From the NCBI GenBank assembly GCA_013141505.1, contig JABFQX010000008.1:62001-126000 (forward strand): a DNA stretch of 64,000 nt, given 5' to 3'. Positions 36,432 through 45,211 of the stretch are shown here, one piece after another; positions within the stretch are counted from its first letter, which is position 1, and every line of letters begins with the position of its first letter. The stretch comes from Methyloglobulus sp. (GTDB taxonomy: Bacteria > Pseudomonadota > Gammaproteobacteria > Methylococcales > Methylomonadaceae). A model generated the notes under the pieces. The model searched no databases. It was not told where the DNA came from and saw nothing but the letters and a program-made list of their open reading frames with translations. The position numbers and the translations under genes are program-made.

Positions 36432-37274
36432 TCATAACCCCACCAAAGCACTAGGATGACGTATCAACATTGACCACCCTCCCCGGTTTTTGTTCAGCCA
36501 ACCACGCGTTTCAACGGTTTTACTAAGGTAAGTATTGATGTCGGGAAATAAACCCAGCCATTTTTTTTCGATGCGGGCTTGAAATTTCGGGGAAAACTCA
36601 AGATAAACATATTTTCGGCTGCTGCGGATGACCGACACTTTTCCGGCTATGCGTGTCCAGCCAGCATGACCGGTTTCAGTAAGCTCATTCACAGGAATCA
36701 CGGCATATTCGGTCTCTTGCCAAATCCCCCGCTTGGCATGTTCCGCACGATTTCCCGCCTTGGTCAACTCGTTTACGTACAGCAGGTTGGGCGGATAGAT
36801 GTTGACAGCTGCCAAGCCCATTTCAACCAATTGCAAATTGATATGTTGTTTGTCCTCGGTAATCAGGTGTCCGAGAGTCCGTTTATACTTGTCGGTCTGT
36901 TCAACGTCCGTGACCAGGCGCACCTTCTGATTTTTCAGTTTATCGATTAACCAACGTTTGGCGGCTTCACCACCGGCCTGATCCGCCTGGTTCCTATGCC
37001 GCACTTCAGGGGTATTGATGCCTAATAACCTGATTTTGCGACCATCATCCAATTTTACCGTATCCCCATCGTAAACCCGGTCAACTTTGTAATACGAATA
37101 ACCGGGTGTTAAGTCGATTTTTTTACCGTCTTCATGCACCCGATCAGAAAAGTAATTTTTACCTTTCGCATCTTGCCACTGGTAAACATCTGCAGACGCC
37201 GATATAGAACAACCTAACAATACTATGAACAATAACTTCACAGATTGCTGTTTAGCGTGACTTATGTTTCTCAT
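36432..37274 (-). CDS. Secreted thermonuclease-like protein with DUF4124-type N-terminus
   Basis: The start at MRNISHAKQQSV is preferred because it gives a direct signal peptide, although the open frame extends to 37322 and in-frame ATG codons exist upstream. After the signal (…SISASA), a short DUF4124-like unit DVYQWQDAKGKNYFSD precedes a staphylococcal-nuclease fold: YDGDTVKLDDGRKIRLLGINTPE, the second catalytic region VEQTDKYKRTLGHLI with the Arg, and the AEHAKRGIW end. A C-terminal extra beta domain (~185-280) follows. It would degrade or scavenge nucleic acid outside the cytoplasm. Confidence 0.85.
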   Translation of the reverse strand: MRNISHAKQQSVKLLFIVLLGCSISASADVYQWQDAKGKNYFSDRVHEDGKKIDLTPGYSYYKVDRVYDGDTVKLDDGRKIRLLGINTPEVRHRNQADQAGGEAAKRWLIDKLKNQKVRLVTDVEQTDKYKRTLGHLITEDKQHINLQLVEMGLAAVNIYPPNLLYVNELTKAGNRAEHAKRGIWQETEYAVIPVNELTETGHAGWTRIAGKVSVIRSSRKYVYLEFSPKFQARIEKKWLGLFPDINTYLSKTVETRGWLNKNRGGWSMLIRHPSALVGL

Positions 37275-37329
37275 TTGCTTACTATTATTTCTATTCACTA
37301 TTGGCATTTTCACAATATTCAACTAAAGC

Positions 37330-37773
37330 ATGATCACTGTCATTCAACGCGTCACATCGGCTAACGTATCAGTCAACCGCTGCATTATAGGTGAGATTGG
37401 CAAAGGAATAATGGCATTGGTCGCCATTGAAAAAAACGATAACGAAAAAGCGGCCCAGCGTCTACTGGAACGCATCCTCAATTACCGCATTTTTGCCGAT
37501 GATAACGACCGCATGAATTTGAGCCTGCTGGACATCCAGGGCGGTTTGTTGTTGGTTCCACAATTCACCCTCGCGGCAAACACCGACAAAGGCAATCGCC
37601 CCAGTTTTGCCTCTGCAGCAGCACCGGAAAAAGGCTTAGAATTATTCGACTACCTGAAAGCCTTGGCAAAATCTAACTATCCTCATGTTAAGTTTGGCGA
37701 ATTCGGCGCGGACATGCAGGTATCGTTGGTTAATAATGGCCCGGTTACTTTTACATTGAGGACGCACGCATAA
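37330..37773 (+). CDS. dtd: D-aminoacyl-tRNA deacylase
   Basis: This 147-residue enzyme hydrolyses D-aminoacyl-tRNA to protect translation. It contains the DTD signatures LVPQFTLAANT (about 77-87, usual form SQFTL) and NNGPVTF near the C-terminus (about 136-142), which holds the cross-subunit Gly-cisPro motif. Length and start (MITVIQRVTSANVSV) are standard. It is divergent from the nuclease gene. Confidence 0.96.
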   Translation: MITVIQRVTSANVSVNRCIIGEIGKGIMALVAIEKNDNEKAAQRLLERILNYRIFADDNDRMNLSLLDIQGGLLLVPQFTLAANTDKGNRPSFASAAAPEKGLELFDYLKALAKSNYPHVKFGEFGADMQVSLVNNGPVTFTLRTHA

Positions 37774-38024
37774 ACTAAAGCACTTGTAAGAGATTTTTAT
37801 AGCGAACTTTATCCAGTCATTTTCTTGTCTGGCTTAATATTGTATTTGTTTGCATGTTTTATCATGTTAGATTATTATAATATCAAATATAAACAACAAC
37901 ATAAAAAACATTTAGACTATGGTTGCAAGATATATCCACACAATCATTAGCCAACACATGTCACCTGACTTACCTTAGGAAGGTCAATGCTGTTATTTTT
38001 AACTTAACAAAGGGGATAAAATGC

Positions 38025-38648
38025 ATGATGAACAAAAAAATACTCGCCTTAATAAGTTGCCTCGCTCTTTCATGCCTTTCAGGCTGTGCGCTTACCACAG
38101 AGCAGATCGAGCTTAATTACAATAAACAATCCGGGGTTTCTAAAATTGCAGGGGCAAGCAATGTTTCTGTGAACGTACAAGTGACCGACCAAAGACCAGA
38201 CATAAGCAAGGTGAGCAGTAAAAAAAATGGCTATGGAATGGAGATGGCCGCAATTACGGCGGCTGAAGATGTTGCTGTCACTATCCGTAAGGCCATTGAA
38301 CAAGAGCTTCAAAATCGAGGTTTCCAACTTGGTTCAGATACTGCCCTCGTCAAAATCGTGGCGGATTTAACCCGTTTCTATAACGATCACAAAATCGGCT
38401 TCTTTTCAGGTGATGCAGTTGCCGACCTTAATATGTCTATCAATGTAAAAGCAAAAAATGGCGATCAACTTTATTCAAAACAGATCGTTGCCCAGGGCAT
38501 TGAACCCGATACACAACTCGCGACGGGCAATAACGCGAGGATAGCACTTGATAAGGCTCTTGAAAACGGCATGAAAATTCTTTTTGAAGACAAGGCACTC
38601 CTATCTGCTTTAATAACATCGTCAGAATCGAAATCAGCTTCAGAGTAA
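38025..38648 (+). CDS. YajG-family lipoprotein
   Basis: This protein of about 207 residues starts at the ATG-ATG pair behind AGGGGA, not at the earlier open codons. The signal ends in a lipobox (LSGC, Cys about 20), so it is a lipoprotein. The mature part has the YajG pattern: NVSVNVQVTDQRPD, then AAEDVAVTIRKAIEQELQNRGFQLG, VKIVADLTRFYND and an internal helix-strand ending in LDKALENGMKILFED. The function of YajG is unknown. The gene is monocistronic, followed by IS debris. Confidence 0.85.
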   Translation: MMNKKILALISCLALSCLSGCALTTEQIELNYNKQSGVSKIAGASNVSVNVQVTDQRPDISKVSSKKNGYGMEMAAITAAEDVAVTIRKAIEQELQNRGFQLGSDTALVKIVADLTRFYNDHKIGFFSGDAVADLNMSINVKAKNGDQLYSKQIVAQGIEPDTQLATGNNARIALDKALENGMKILFEDKALLSALITSSESKSASE

Positions 38649-39029
38649 TGGCTAACATAGTGTTCAAAAGGACACGCCTTTTCGTACCCACGGGGCATAA
38701 ATGGCGGTTTTGAAGGTTAGTTGTTTTTCGGCTTCGGTGGCTTCGCTTATCGTCCGTGACAGGCACGCGACTTAGCTCCATAATGAACTCCTGGTTTTTG
38801 CAGGCTTTTTCTTTCTGATTGCATTGGTCAATAAACGCAGTTGCTTCCAACTATCCGTCCTGTTATTGGGATCTTGATTATCCCTGACCCTGATGGATAT
38901 CCGCATGTTTTCAGCTCTATTACGTTATCGGCCTTGAAGGCCCTAAAGCTAAGCGGATTGCTGAGCAACTGGAAGTGACTATTGTTTTATCTCACTATTT
39001 GTTAAGCAAGGGACACTGCTGCCCTTTGT
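38649..39029. other. Non-coding debris between the lipoprotein gene and an IS110 remnant
   Basis: No intact gene is visible. A fragment encoding something like YYVIGLEGPKAKRIAEQLEV lies near 38920-38975, but I cannot identify its family. One 17-bp micro-insertion unit lies at 38685-38701. Confidence 0.5.
38685..38701 (+). repeat. 17-bp unit TACCCACGGGGCATAAA
   Basis: The copy is flanked by TTTTCG and TGGCGGTTTTG. The right flank TGG is shared with the copies at 26199, 39311 and 58563. Confidence 0.85.
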
Positions 39030-39265
39030 TAACCACGGGTTGGGTCGAACGTCATAATCCTCTGAACTTGCCCAAACAATCCTGGCATTCTTGTTGGCCA
39101 CGGCCACGGCGGCAATATTGACATTCCGCCGTTTGACCAACCCGTTGATCTAGCGGCTCTTGCACCCGCACTCTTGGGCGTTGGGCATCGTCTTTCTTGG
39201 CGGCGGCATTGCTATCGCCCTGCCGCCATGGATCAACAGCGAGCGGCAGATACCCCCCGCTTGCT

Positions 39266-39282
39266 CTTGTGCCCTCTAGGCA
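39266..39282 (-). repeat. Variant 17-bp unit TGCCTAGAGGGCACAAG
   Basis: Its removal joins GGGCATC to AGCAAGCGGGG, giving the IS110 reading GISKRG. It is the most diverged of the 17-base copies but keeps length and the GGGCA-AA core. Confidence 0.75.
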
Positions 39283-39310
39283 GATGCCCAAGAGTTTAGG
39301 CTCACCACCA

Positions 39311-39327
39311 TTTATGCCCTTTGGGTA
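39311..39327 (-). repeat. 17-bp unit TACCCAAAGGGCATAAA
   Basis: It splits CCAG from TGGTGGTGAGCC. Joined, they encode Ser-Gly-Gly-Glu-Pro-Lys of an IS110 transposase. Confidence 0.85.
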
Positions 39328-39413
39328 CTGGAATCTTGCCGGTGCACAGGCCAAGCCAAGGGGCAACTTGCCGTGCCGAGGCAAAGACCTTACATAGGTT
39401 ACCGCTTAAGAAA

Positions 39414-39998
39414 TTATTTACCTGAAAAATTAGCCGAAGCAAATTCCCAGTTAACCAAGGCCCAGAACGCTTCCAGATAGGCTGGGCGGGCGTTACGGTA
39501 GTCGATGTAATAGGCGTGTTCCCAAACGTCGCAGGTCAATAAAAGTGTATGACCTTCTGTTAATGGACAACCGGCATTGCTGGTACTGACCAAGGCTAAT
39601 TTGCCTTCTGGATTTTTTACCAACCACGCCCAACCCGAACCAAATGTGGTTACTGCACATTTGGTAAATGCTTCTTTGAAACCAGCGAATGATCCGAACT
39701 CTGCATTAATCGCATCGGCCAGTGCGCCTGTAGGTTCGCCGCCGCCGTTAGGTGACAAACTGTTCCAATAAAAAGTGTGGTTCCAAACTTGGGCGGCATT
39801 ATTGAAAATGCCACCTGACGATTTCATGATAATTTCTTCAAGCGTCAAGCCCTCAAACTCAGTTCCCGGAACCAAGTTGTTCAGGTTGGTGACATAGGTT
39901 TGGTGATGCTTGCCATAATGGTAATCCAATGTTTCTTCGGAAATATGGGGGATCAATTTATTTTTGCCGTATGGTAATGGGGGTAATTCAAAAGCCAT
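39414..39998 (-). CDS. sodB: Superoxide dismutase [Fe]
   Basis: This 194-residue protein starts at the ATG for [13 protein letters not shown], which follows AGGAGA by 5 bases; the open upstream codons are not used. Metal ligands are His in [12 protein letters not shown] (about 27), His in NHTFYWNS (about 74), and Asp and His in [10 protein letters not shown] (about 156-160). [11 protein letters not shown] and STSNAGCPL resemble the iron-type SodB closely. It converts superoxide to peroxide in the cytoplasm. It is monocistronic and lies between two blocks of IS debris. Confidence 0.96.
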   Translation of the reverse strand: MAFELPPLPYGKNKLIPHISEETLDYHYGKHHQTYVTNLNNLVPGTEFEGLTLEEIIMKSSGGIFNNAAQVWNHTFYWNSLSPNGGGEPTGALADAINAEFGSFAGFKEAFTKCAVTTFGSGWAWLVKNPEGKLALVSTSNAGCPLTEGHTLLLTCDVWEHAYYIDYRNARPAYLEAFWALVNWEFASANFSGK

Positions 39999-40049
39999 GT
40001 TGTCTCCTTGATTAACAAACACATTCATATTCCCTAATGGGAAATGCAA

Positions 40050-40933
40050 TATCTGACCATTTTAGTACATATTTACTTCTACAAATTTATCTTATAGGTA
40101 AACACTGTGTTTAAATTTTGAGATGAAATAAAATTTTTTGCTATTAACTGCTGTTGATTCAGCCTTGTGAAGCCCTTAAGTCCCGTTCGCCTTTATGCCT
40201 TTTGGATATTTGGATTCTATGGCTTTTTCAACCCGAACATCTAAAGCAAGCTATTTTTTGTGCATTGAATTTTTCGCCAGGTAGCTGCCAAAGTAAAAAC
40301 GCGATACGTAATAGTTCCCTCGCCAGGATCACCAAAGTTTGGGTGGCTAAAAACTTACCGGTTTTTAAGGTGAGCACAGTAAGGTTTCCAGGTTGTCGTT
40401 TTGGCGGCGGCTTGGGCGAAATTCATCAGGGACGCTTGGATAGCCGCCTACGCCCCGATTTTTGACCTGAATCCGGGACTCTTCGGTCAAAAAGCCAACA
40501 ACGGAGTTTTCATTGGTCAACTCGGCTCGTGTGATCTGGGATCACGCAGCGGTTATCGAGTTTTCAAAGCTGGCAAGCCTTTCGGGAAGCAGGCCAATGT
40601 GCTGACGAACCTTGTTAATGTCGACAGCAATACCCGTATAGCCGTAGCAATGGATAAGTACACAGCCCTGCTGGTTACCGACGATTTAGGCAATACCATC
40701 TTCTGCGCGTGATATTATCGTCAACTGACTCTGGAACGATTAGGCGGCTCCAACCGAACATTAAATCTGTGAACGGTATTTGGCGACGTATAGATCTTAA
40801 GTTTGCAGCTGACGTGGCACAACAAGCAGACTGCCTAATAAATAGCCACACACTCCTTTGTTAAAGATGAACAGTTTTTAACCCTATGAAATACTGGCGA
40901 TATATGCCTTATGACTACATCGGATGAATCGAT
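40050..40933. other. Degraded region without an identifiable gene
   Basis: Upstream of sodB lies its probable promoter region (40000-40140, AT-rich). Beyond it is a GC-richer stretch with an open frame at about 40401-40712, encoding a segment like GYRVFKAGKPFGKQANVLTNLVNVD that I do not recognise; it has no ribosome site and is probably a remnant. One 17-bp unit lies at 40192-40208. Confidence 0.5.
40192..40208 (-). repeat. 17-bp unit TATCCAAAAGGCATAAA
   Basis: It differs from the consensus at two or three positions. The right flank (GGCGAACGGG) resembles the common GAACGGG-type intergenic repeat. Confidence 0.7.
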
Positions 40934-41095
40934 AACTGTAGCGCCAGTTCCGCACCACTGAGTTCAGATGAGATCAACAGCATTAACGCTTATTGGCGTG
41001 CATGTACTTATCTGGCTGCGGGTATGATTTACCTTCAAGATAATCCATTACTGAAAGAACCACTCAAATCAGAACATATCAAGAACCGGTTGTTA
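40934..41095 (+). pseudogene. Phosphoketolase gene fragment (N-terminal)
   Basis: The frame reads [20 protein letters not shown] then [20 protein letters not shown] and IKNRLL. This is the conserved start of xylulose-5-phosphate/fructose-6-phosphate phosphoketolase, usually YWRAANYLSVGQIYL and DNPLLKEPL. It breaks off where HWGTTPGLNF should follow. Only about 50 of some 790 residues remain. Confidence 0.8.
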
Positions 41096-41260
41096 AAACC
41101 TGTTCTTGATCTAACCAGCAGTAACCTCAAGAAAGCCAAGTTCACCATTTGCAAACTTGAGTTGAGGTGTTTTTCATGCCGCCCAACGCCTCTTGACGGT
41201 CAGTCACCTCAGCCGTAGTGACTGCGACAAAGTGCGGCAACCCTTGGCTGTCAACACCGA

Positions 41261-41275
41261 TGTGCCCTTTGGGTA
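41261..41275 (-). repeat. Short unit TACCCAAAGGGCACA
   Basis: It sits exactly between the KGYD and HIGVDSQG blocks of the IS5 remnant, replacing about ten expected codons. Confidence 0.75.
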
Positions 41276-41359
41276 TCGTAACCTTTCCGCTTGGCGGTGT
41301 CGGTGTTGCCGACGCCCTGCGCGTCAATAACCAGGAAGCTGGTCTTGGCCTTGCGTCCC

Positions 41360-41376
41360 TTTATGCCCTCTGGGTA
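41360..41376 (-). repeat. 17-bp unit TACCCAGAGGGCATAAA
   Basis: It lies at the junction between VLKSG(x)Q and the KTSFLVIDAQ block of the IS5 remnant, where a long internal segment has been lost. The left flank ACCAA corresponds to the same codons (CQ) hit in the other IS5 remnant at 26199. Confidence 0.85.
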
Positions 41377-41502
41377 TTGGTATCCGCTTTTGAGCACGTA
41401 CAGCAATCCACAAAACACATCATAAAGGTCGACTTTCCTCGGCTTGGTTTTCTCCCGTGCCGATTCCAATAGCCCCCTAATCCGCTCAAACTGTTCCCGA
41501 CT

Positions 41503-41520
41503 CTTGTGCCCCAGAGGGTA
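41503..41520 (-). repeat. 18-bp unit TACCCTCTGGGGCACAAG
   Basis: It separates GACATA from AGTCGGGAACAG; joined, they read S-D-I-S-R-E-Q, as in IS5-group transposases. The insertion is in frame (six codons). Confidence 0.8.
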
Positions 41521-41742
41521 TATGTCGCTTGGACAACCCATCCTGTATACCTATCAAAATTTTATAGGATATTCTTAATATTGAATCTTGAACAGGTTCT
41601 AAGAAATTAAAAGATAAACATCAGCCACACTCGCTTGAATTGGTTCTCCACTAGAGGTTTCCGAACCTAGTGTGGCGATGGTTTCGAATAGCTTAATAAA
41701 TATGGGCAAAGCTTTGTTTCTCTAGCTTTATCGGTTCAGCAC

Positions 41743-42753
41743 TTATTCCAATGCTGCCACAATTGCATCACCCATTTCTTTCGTCCCGACTTTAGATTGC
41801 GGATTTAAATCAGGCGTAACGTACTTGCCTTCCCTGACGACTTTTTTAATCGCATTATCAATACGCTTGGCTGCTTCAAACTCGCCCAGATGATTTAACA
41901 TCATCACGCCAGCCATAACTACGGCGGCGGGATTTGCTAGGTTTTTCCCGGTAATGTCCGGTGCGCTGCCGTGGACAGCTTCGAAAAGAGCCGCGTCATC
42001 ACCAATATTTGCCCCAGGAATCAAGCCAAGTCCACCCACCAAACCGGCGGTTAAATCCGACAGAATATCGCCGAACATATTGGTAGTCACGACAACATCA
42101 AACTGCTGGGGATTCATCACCATGTGCATGCAAGCGGCATCGACGATTTTTTCATCGAACTGGATGTCTGGATATTTGGCCGCAGTTTCCCGTGCGACAT
42201 CTAAGAATATCCCCTGGGTGTATTTTAAGATATTGGCTTTATGGCAAACGGTGACTTTTTTGCGGTTGTTGTCGCGAGCATATTTAAAAGCATATTCAAT
42301 GACGCGCTTGGAGCCGCTACGGGTGACCACCGCCAAACTTTCGGCAATATCTTTTTTGGGGGTGAGATAATGCTCAAGCCCCGAATATAAACCTTCGGTA
42401 TTTTCCCTGACGATCACAATATCGACATTATCAAAACGGGTTTTGATACCTTCCCAATTGGTTGCAGGACGAACATTAGCGTACAACTCATATTTTTGCC
42501 GCAGAGCAACATTGATGCTTCTGAAACCGGTGCCCACGACAGTCGTCAACGGCCCCTTAAAGGCCACACGTGTCTTGTCGATGGAATCCATTGTCGCTTC
42601 TGGCAATGGTGTTTCGTATTTGTCATACGCCGCCATGCCTGCATAGGCTTCTTCCCAATGTATCTTGGCACCGGACGCGTCTATTATTTTGACTGCCTCG
42701 TCCATAATCGACGGGCCAATCCCATCGCCTTTAATCAGTGTGACGTTATGCAT
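41743..42753 (-). CDS. NAD-dependent isocitrate dehydrogenase
   Basis: This 336-residue protein starts at the ATG for MHNVTLIKGDGIGPSIMDEA; GGAG lies 6 bases upstream, and an open TTG four codons earlier is within that site. Substrate residues lie in FKGPLTTVVGTGFRSINVALRQKYELYANVRP, where the Ser/Asn and arginines bind isocitrate. NTNMFGDILSDL-like TTNMFGDILSDLTAG and EAVHGSAPDITGKN (nucleotide loop) follow. The EAVHGSAPDI loop with following residues fits NAD rather than NADP use. It supplies 2-oxoglutarate in the TCA cycle. It is monocistronic. Confidence 0.92.
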   Translation of the reverse strand: MHNVTLIKGDGIGPSIMDEAVKIIDASGAKIHWEEAYAGMAAYDKYETPLPEATMDSIDKTRVAFKGPLTTVVGTGFRSINVALRQKYELYANVRPATNWEGIKTRFDNVDIVIVRENTEGLYSGLEHYLTPKKDIAESLAVVTRSGSKRVIEYAFKYARDNNRKKVTVCHKANILKYTQGIFLDVARETAAKYPDIQFDEKIVDAACMHMVMNPQQFDVVVTTNMFGDILSDLTAGLVGGLGLIPGANIGDDAALFEAVHGSAPDITGKNLANPAAVVMAGVMMLNHLGEFEAAKRIDNAIKKVVREGKYVTPDLNPQSKVGTKEMGDAIVAALE

Positions 42754-42765
42754 GTATGTCTCCAA

Positions 42766-43148
42766 CTATTTTTAAAAATTTAAGATTTGAATTTCAGCAT
42801 TAGCTTCTGCAGCCTGCGCGATGGTTACAAGACCTCAATCCGCCGCCTAGCACAATGCACTCAGTGTTATGCCATACCCTAATTTAATAGGTGATAGCTT
42901 GTCAAACGGAAGTTGAGCTTATTGTTTTAATTAGGGAAACTTATTTGGAATGATGTACAATGCACATATAGCTTTAGGGCTAGGTTATTTGTGTCAACAA
43001 TCAATTGCTCCGCTCTGTTGTTATCTGATCTGGTTATCTGGTAGGGTTCGAGCTCACAAGCTATGACTGAAAATGTCAACTTAAAAGCCGATTGTGAATC
43101 ATAGCGCACCACGCTAAAGCACCCTTCTTATTCCCAACAGGTAAATTA
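42766..43148. other. Intergenic region upstream of deaD
   Basis: These 383 bases separate the divergent idh and deaD genes and should hold both promoters and the deaD leader. Cold-shock helicase genes often have long leaders; no specific element could be identified. No gene is supported. Confidence 0.5.
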
Positions 43149-44954
43149 ATGTCTATTGATACTCCAGAAGCACCCTCTTTCCATACGCTAGCGCTGATTG
43201 AACCTGTCCTAAAAGTATTGGACGATGTCGGCTATGAAACGCCCTCACCTATCCAGGCGCAAGTAATCCCATACATGCTGGAAGGCAGAGATGTATTGGG
43301 GCAAGCCCAAACCGGAACCGGCAAAACCGCCGCTTTTGCGTTACCTATCTTGTCCCGGATAGATCTCAAACAAAAAGACCCGCAAGCACTTGTTTTAGCG
43401 CCCACTCGTGAGCTAGCTATTCAGGTAGCTGAAGCATTTCAACGCTATGCCGCCCATTTAAAAGGCTTTCATGTCCTGCCAATTTACGGCGGTCAGGATT
43501 ACAGCACACAGTTGCGCTCACTCAAGCGCGGTGCTCATGTCGTTGTCGGTACGCCAGGCCGAGTTATGGATCACATGCGCCGTGGTACGCTTGTTTTAGA
43601 TAAACTGAGCGTATTGGTGCTTGATGAAGCCGATGAAATGTTACGCATGGGTTTTATCGACGATGTTGAATGGGTACTCGAACAGTCGCCAGCAGACAAG
43701 CAGATTGCGCTGTTCTCGGCGACCATGCCCAGTGTCATCCGAAAAATCGCACAAAAATATCTGAACAAACCCGAAGAAGTGACCATTAAAGTCACCACCG
43801 CATCGGCAGAAAATATTCGCCAGCGTTTTTGGTTGGTGAGCGGTACCCACAAACTGGATGCCCTCACCCGCATCCTGGAAGTCGAAACCTTCGACGGCAT
43901 GATCATCTTCGTCAGGACGAAAACAGCAACGGTCGAACTCGCCGAAAAGCTGGAAGCACGCGGTTATTCTGCCGCCGCAATCAACGGCGATATGTCGCAA
44001 GCGTTGCGTGAGCGCTCTATTAACCATCTGAAAAGCGGCAAACTGGATATTTTGATTGCCACCGATGTCGCTGCCCGTGGGCTCGACGTAGACCGCATCA
44101 CCCATGTCGTGAATTACGACATCCCTTACGATACCGAATCCTACATTCATCGTATCGGCAGGACGGGCCGTGCCGGACGTACAGGCGATGCAATCTTGTT
44201 TATCGCTCCCAGAGAACGCAAACTGCTGTTCAACATCGAAAAAGCAACCAAGAAAAAGGTTGAAGAGATGGGTTTGCCGTCCACGGAAGTTATCAACAAC
44301 AAGCGTATCTCCCGCTTTAAGCAAAATATCACCGATACTTTGGCTGCCGAAGAATTGAGTTTTTTCAGCCAGCTTATCGAGCAGTATGAGCAAGAACATA
44401 ATGTCACCGCACTGGAGATAGCCGCGGCATTAGCCAAGCTGGCACAGGGCGACACGCCTTTGCTAATGCAAAACCTGCCCAAACGGCCTAAAGACAGCCG
44501 TGACGACAGGGACAGTAGAGAAGGCAAGCCATCAAGATCAGACCGGCCGGAACGCTTTGACCGGTCACAAACCGAGCGTAAACCTCGACGTGCGGGTGCC
44601 GCAAATATCGAAATGGAAACCTTCCGCATTGAAGTAGGTCATGCCCACGGCGTAAAACCCGGAAACATCGTTGGTGCCATCGCCAATGAAACCGGTATAG
44701 ACGGCGACCACATTGCCCGCATCAAGATTGAGGACGACTACAGTACGGTGGAATTACCGGCTGGTATGCCCAAAGAGTTGTTCAACGAATTGAAAAAAGT
44801 TCGGGTTGTCGGTCAGGCGTTAAATATTTCCAGGCTCGGCGAATCATCAGGCAAATACCCTAAATCTGATGATTCCGCTAAAAAACCGGACAAAAGTAAG
44901 AAAAGAATTAGTTCAACTTCCAGTCGGGCTAAACCGAAAGTGATTGATGCGTAA
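43149..44954 (+). CDS. deaD: ATP-dependent RNA helicase DeaD/CsdA
   Basis: This 601-residue DEAD-box helicase has a Q-motif (YETPSPIQAQ, ~29-38), Walker A AQTGTGKTAAF (~57), DEAD (VLVLDEADEML, ~159), SAT (FSATMPS) and motif VI HRIGRTGRAGR (~337). A C-terminal DbpA/CsdA-type RNA-binding domain covers about 493-565 (TFRIEVGHAHGVKPGNIVGAI and ISRLG), with a basic tail. It unwinds structured RNA in ribosome assembly and cold adaptation. The gene is monocistronic, with an inverted repeat about 85 bases past its stop. Confidence 0.95.
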   Translation: MSIDTPEAPSFHTLALIEPVLKVLDDVGYETPSPIQAQVIPYMLEGRDVLGQAQTGTGKTAAFALPILSRIDLKQKDPQALVLAPTRELAIQVAEAFQRYAAHLKGFHVLPIYGGQDYSTQLRSLKRGAHVVVGTPGRVMDHMRRGTLVLDKLSVLVLDEADEMLRMGFIDDVEWVLEQSPADKQIALFSATMPSVIRKIAQKYLNKPEEVTIKVTTASAENIRQRFWLVSGTHKLDALTRILEVETFDGMIIFVRTKTATVELAEKLEARGYSAAAINGDMSQALRERSINHLKSGKLDILIATDVAARGLDVDRITHVVNYDIPYDTESYIHRIGRTGRAGRTGDAILFIAPRERKLLFNIEKATKKKVEEMGLPSTEVINNKRISRFKQNITDTLAAEELSFFSQLIEQYEQEHNVTALEIAAALAKLAQGDTPLLMQNLPKRPKDSRDDRDSREGKPSRSDRPERFDRSQTERKPRRAGAANIEMETFRIEVGHAHGVKPGNIVGAIANETGIDGDHIARIKIEDDYSTVELPAGMPKELFNELKKVRVVGQALNISRLGESSGKYPKSDDSAKKPDKSKKRISSTSSRAKPKVIDA

Positions 44955-45037
44955 TATATTTGAGATTACTCTGCAACTTGAAAGTAAGGCCGCAAGAATC
45001 GGCGACAGGCTAATATAGATTGGAGTGGCGAATTACG

Positions 45038-45066
45038 CGGAGTGACAAATCTAGGTTTGTCACTCC
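45038..45066. repeat. Perfect 12-bp inverted repeat downstream of deaD
   Basis: CGGAGTGACAAA and TTTGTCACTCCG are separated by 5-6 bases. No U-tract follows on either strand, so it looks more like a REP-type palindrome than a terminator. Confidence 0.6.
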
Positions 45067-45211
45067 GAAATACACGCGACTCATAGGCACTTGTACACTC
45101 ATGGACATAAATGACCTTTAGGTTATTCCGCCTACAAACCAATTAAAAACAAATACTTAAAAAACTACCTATATTAGAACGAGATGGTTTTCGCATCTAA
45201 TCTACCACAAC

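Larger units (their letters stand above)
39030..39400 (-). pseudogene. IS110-family transposase remnant, C-terminal part
   Basis: On the minus strand, in shifting frames, one reads the IS110 C-terminal pattern: the Ser/Gly-rich loop SGGEPKLLGIS, KRG, a YL..LLIHGGRAI-like strand, then GLVKRRNVNIAAVAVANKNARIVWA. Two units, at 39311-39327 and 39266-39282, interrupt it and break the frame. The N-terminal RuvC-like part is not visible here. Confidence 0.75.
41142..41541 (-). pseudogene. IS5-family transposase remnant with internal deletions
   Basis: Starting at 41541 the frame reads MGCPSDI, then SREQFERIRGLLESAREKTK, PRKVDLYDVFCGLLYVLKSG, a jump to KTSFLVIDAQGVGNTDTAKRKGYD, another jump to [27 protein letters not shown], then decay. 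These are consecutive conserved blocks of an IS5-group (IS1031-like) transposase, with the CQWRMLP block and the AGKKVSGIKR block missing. A TACCC...GGGCA unit lies at each break (41503, 41360, 41261). Confidence 0.9.

Noticed and set aside
40401-40712. An open frame that might encode a cyanophycinase-like tail
   Set aside because: Only a weak similarity in the segment near RIAVAMDKYTALLV; no ribosome site and a degraded setting. Not enough to name it.
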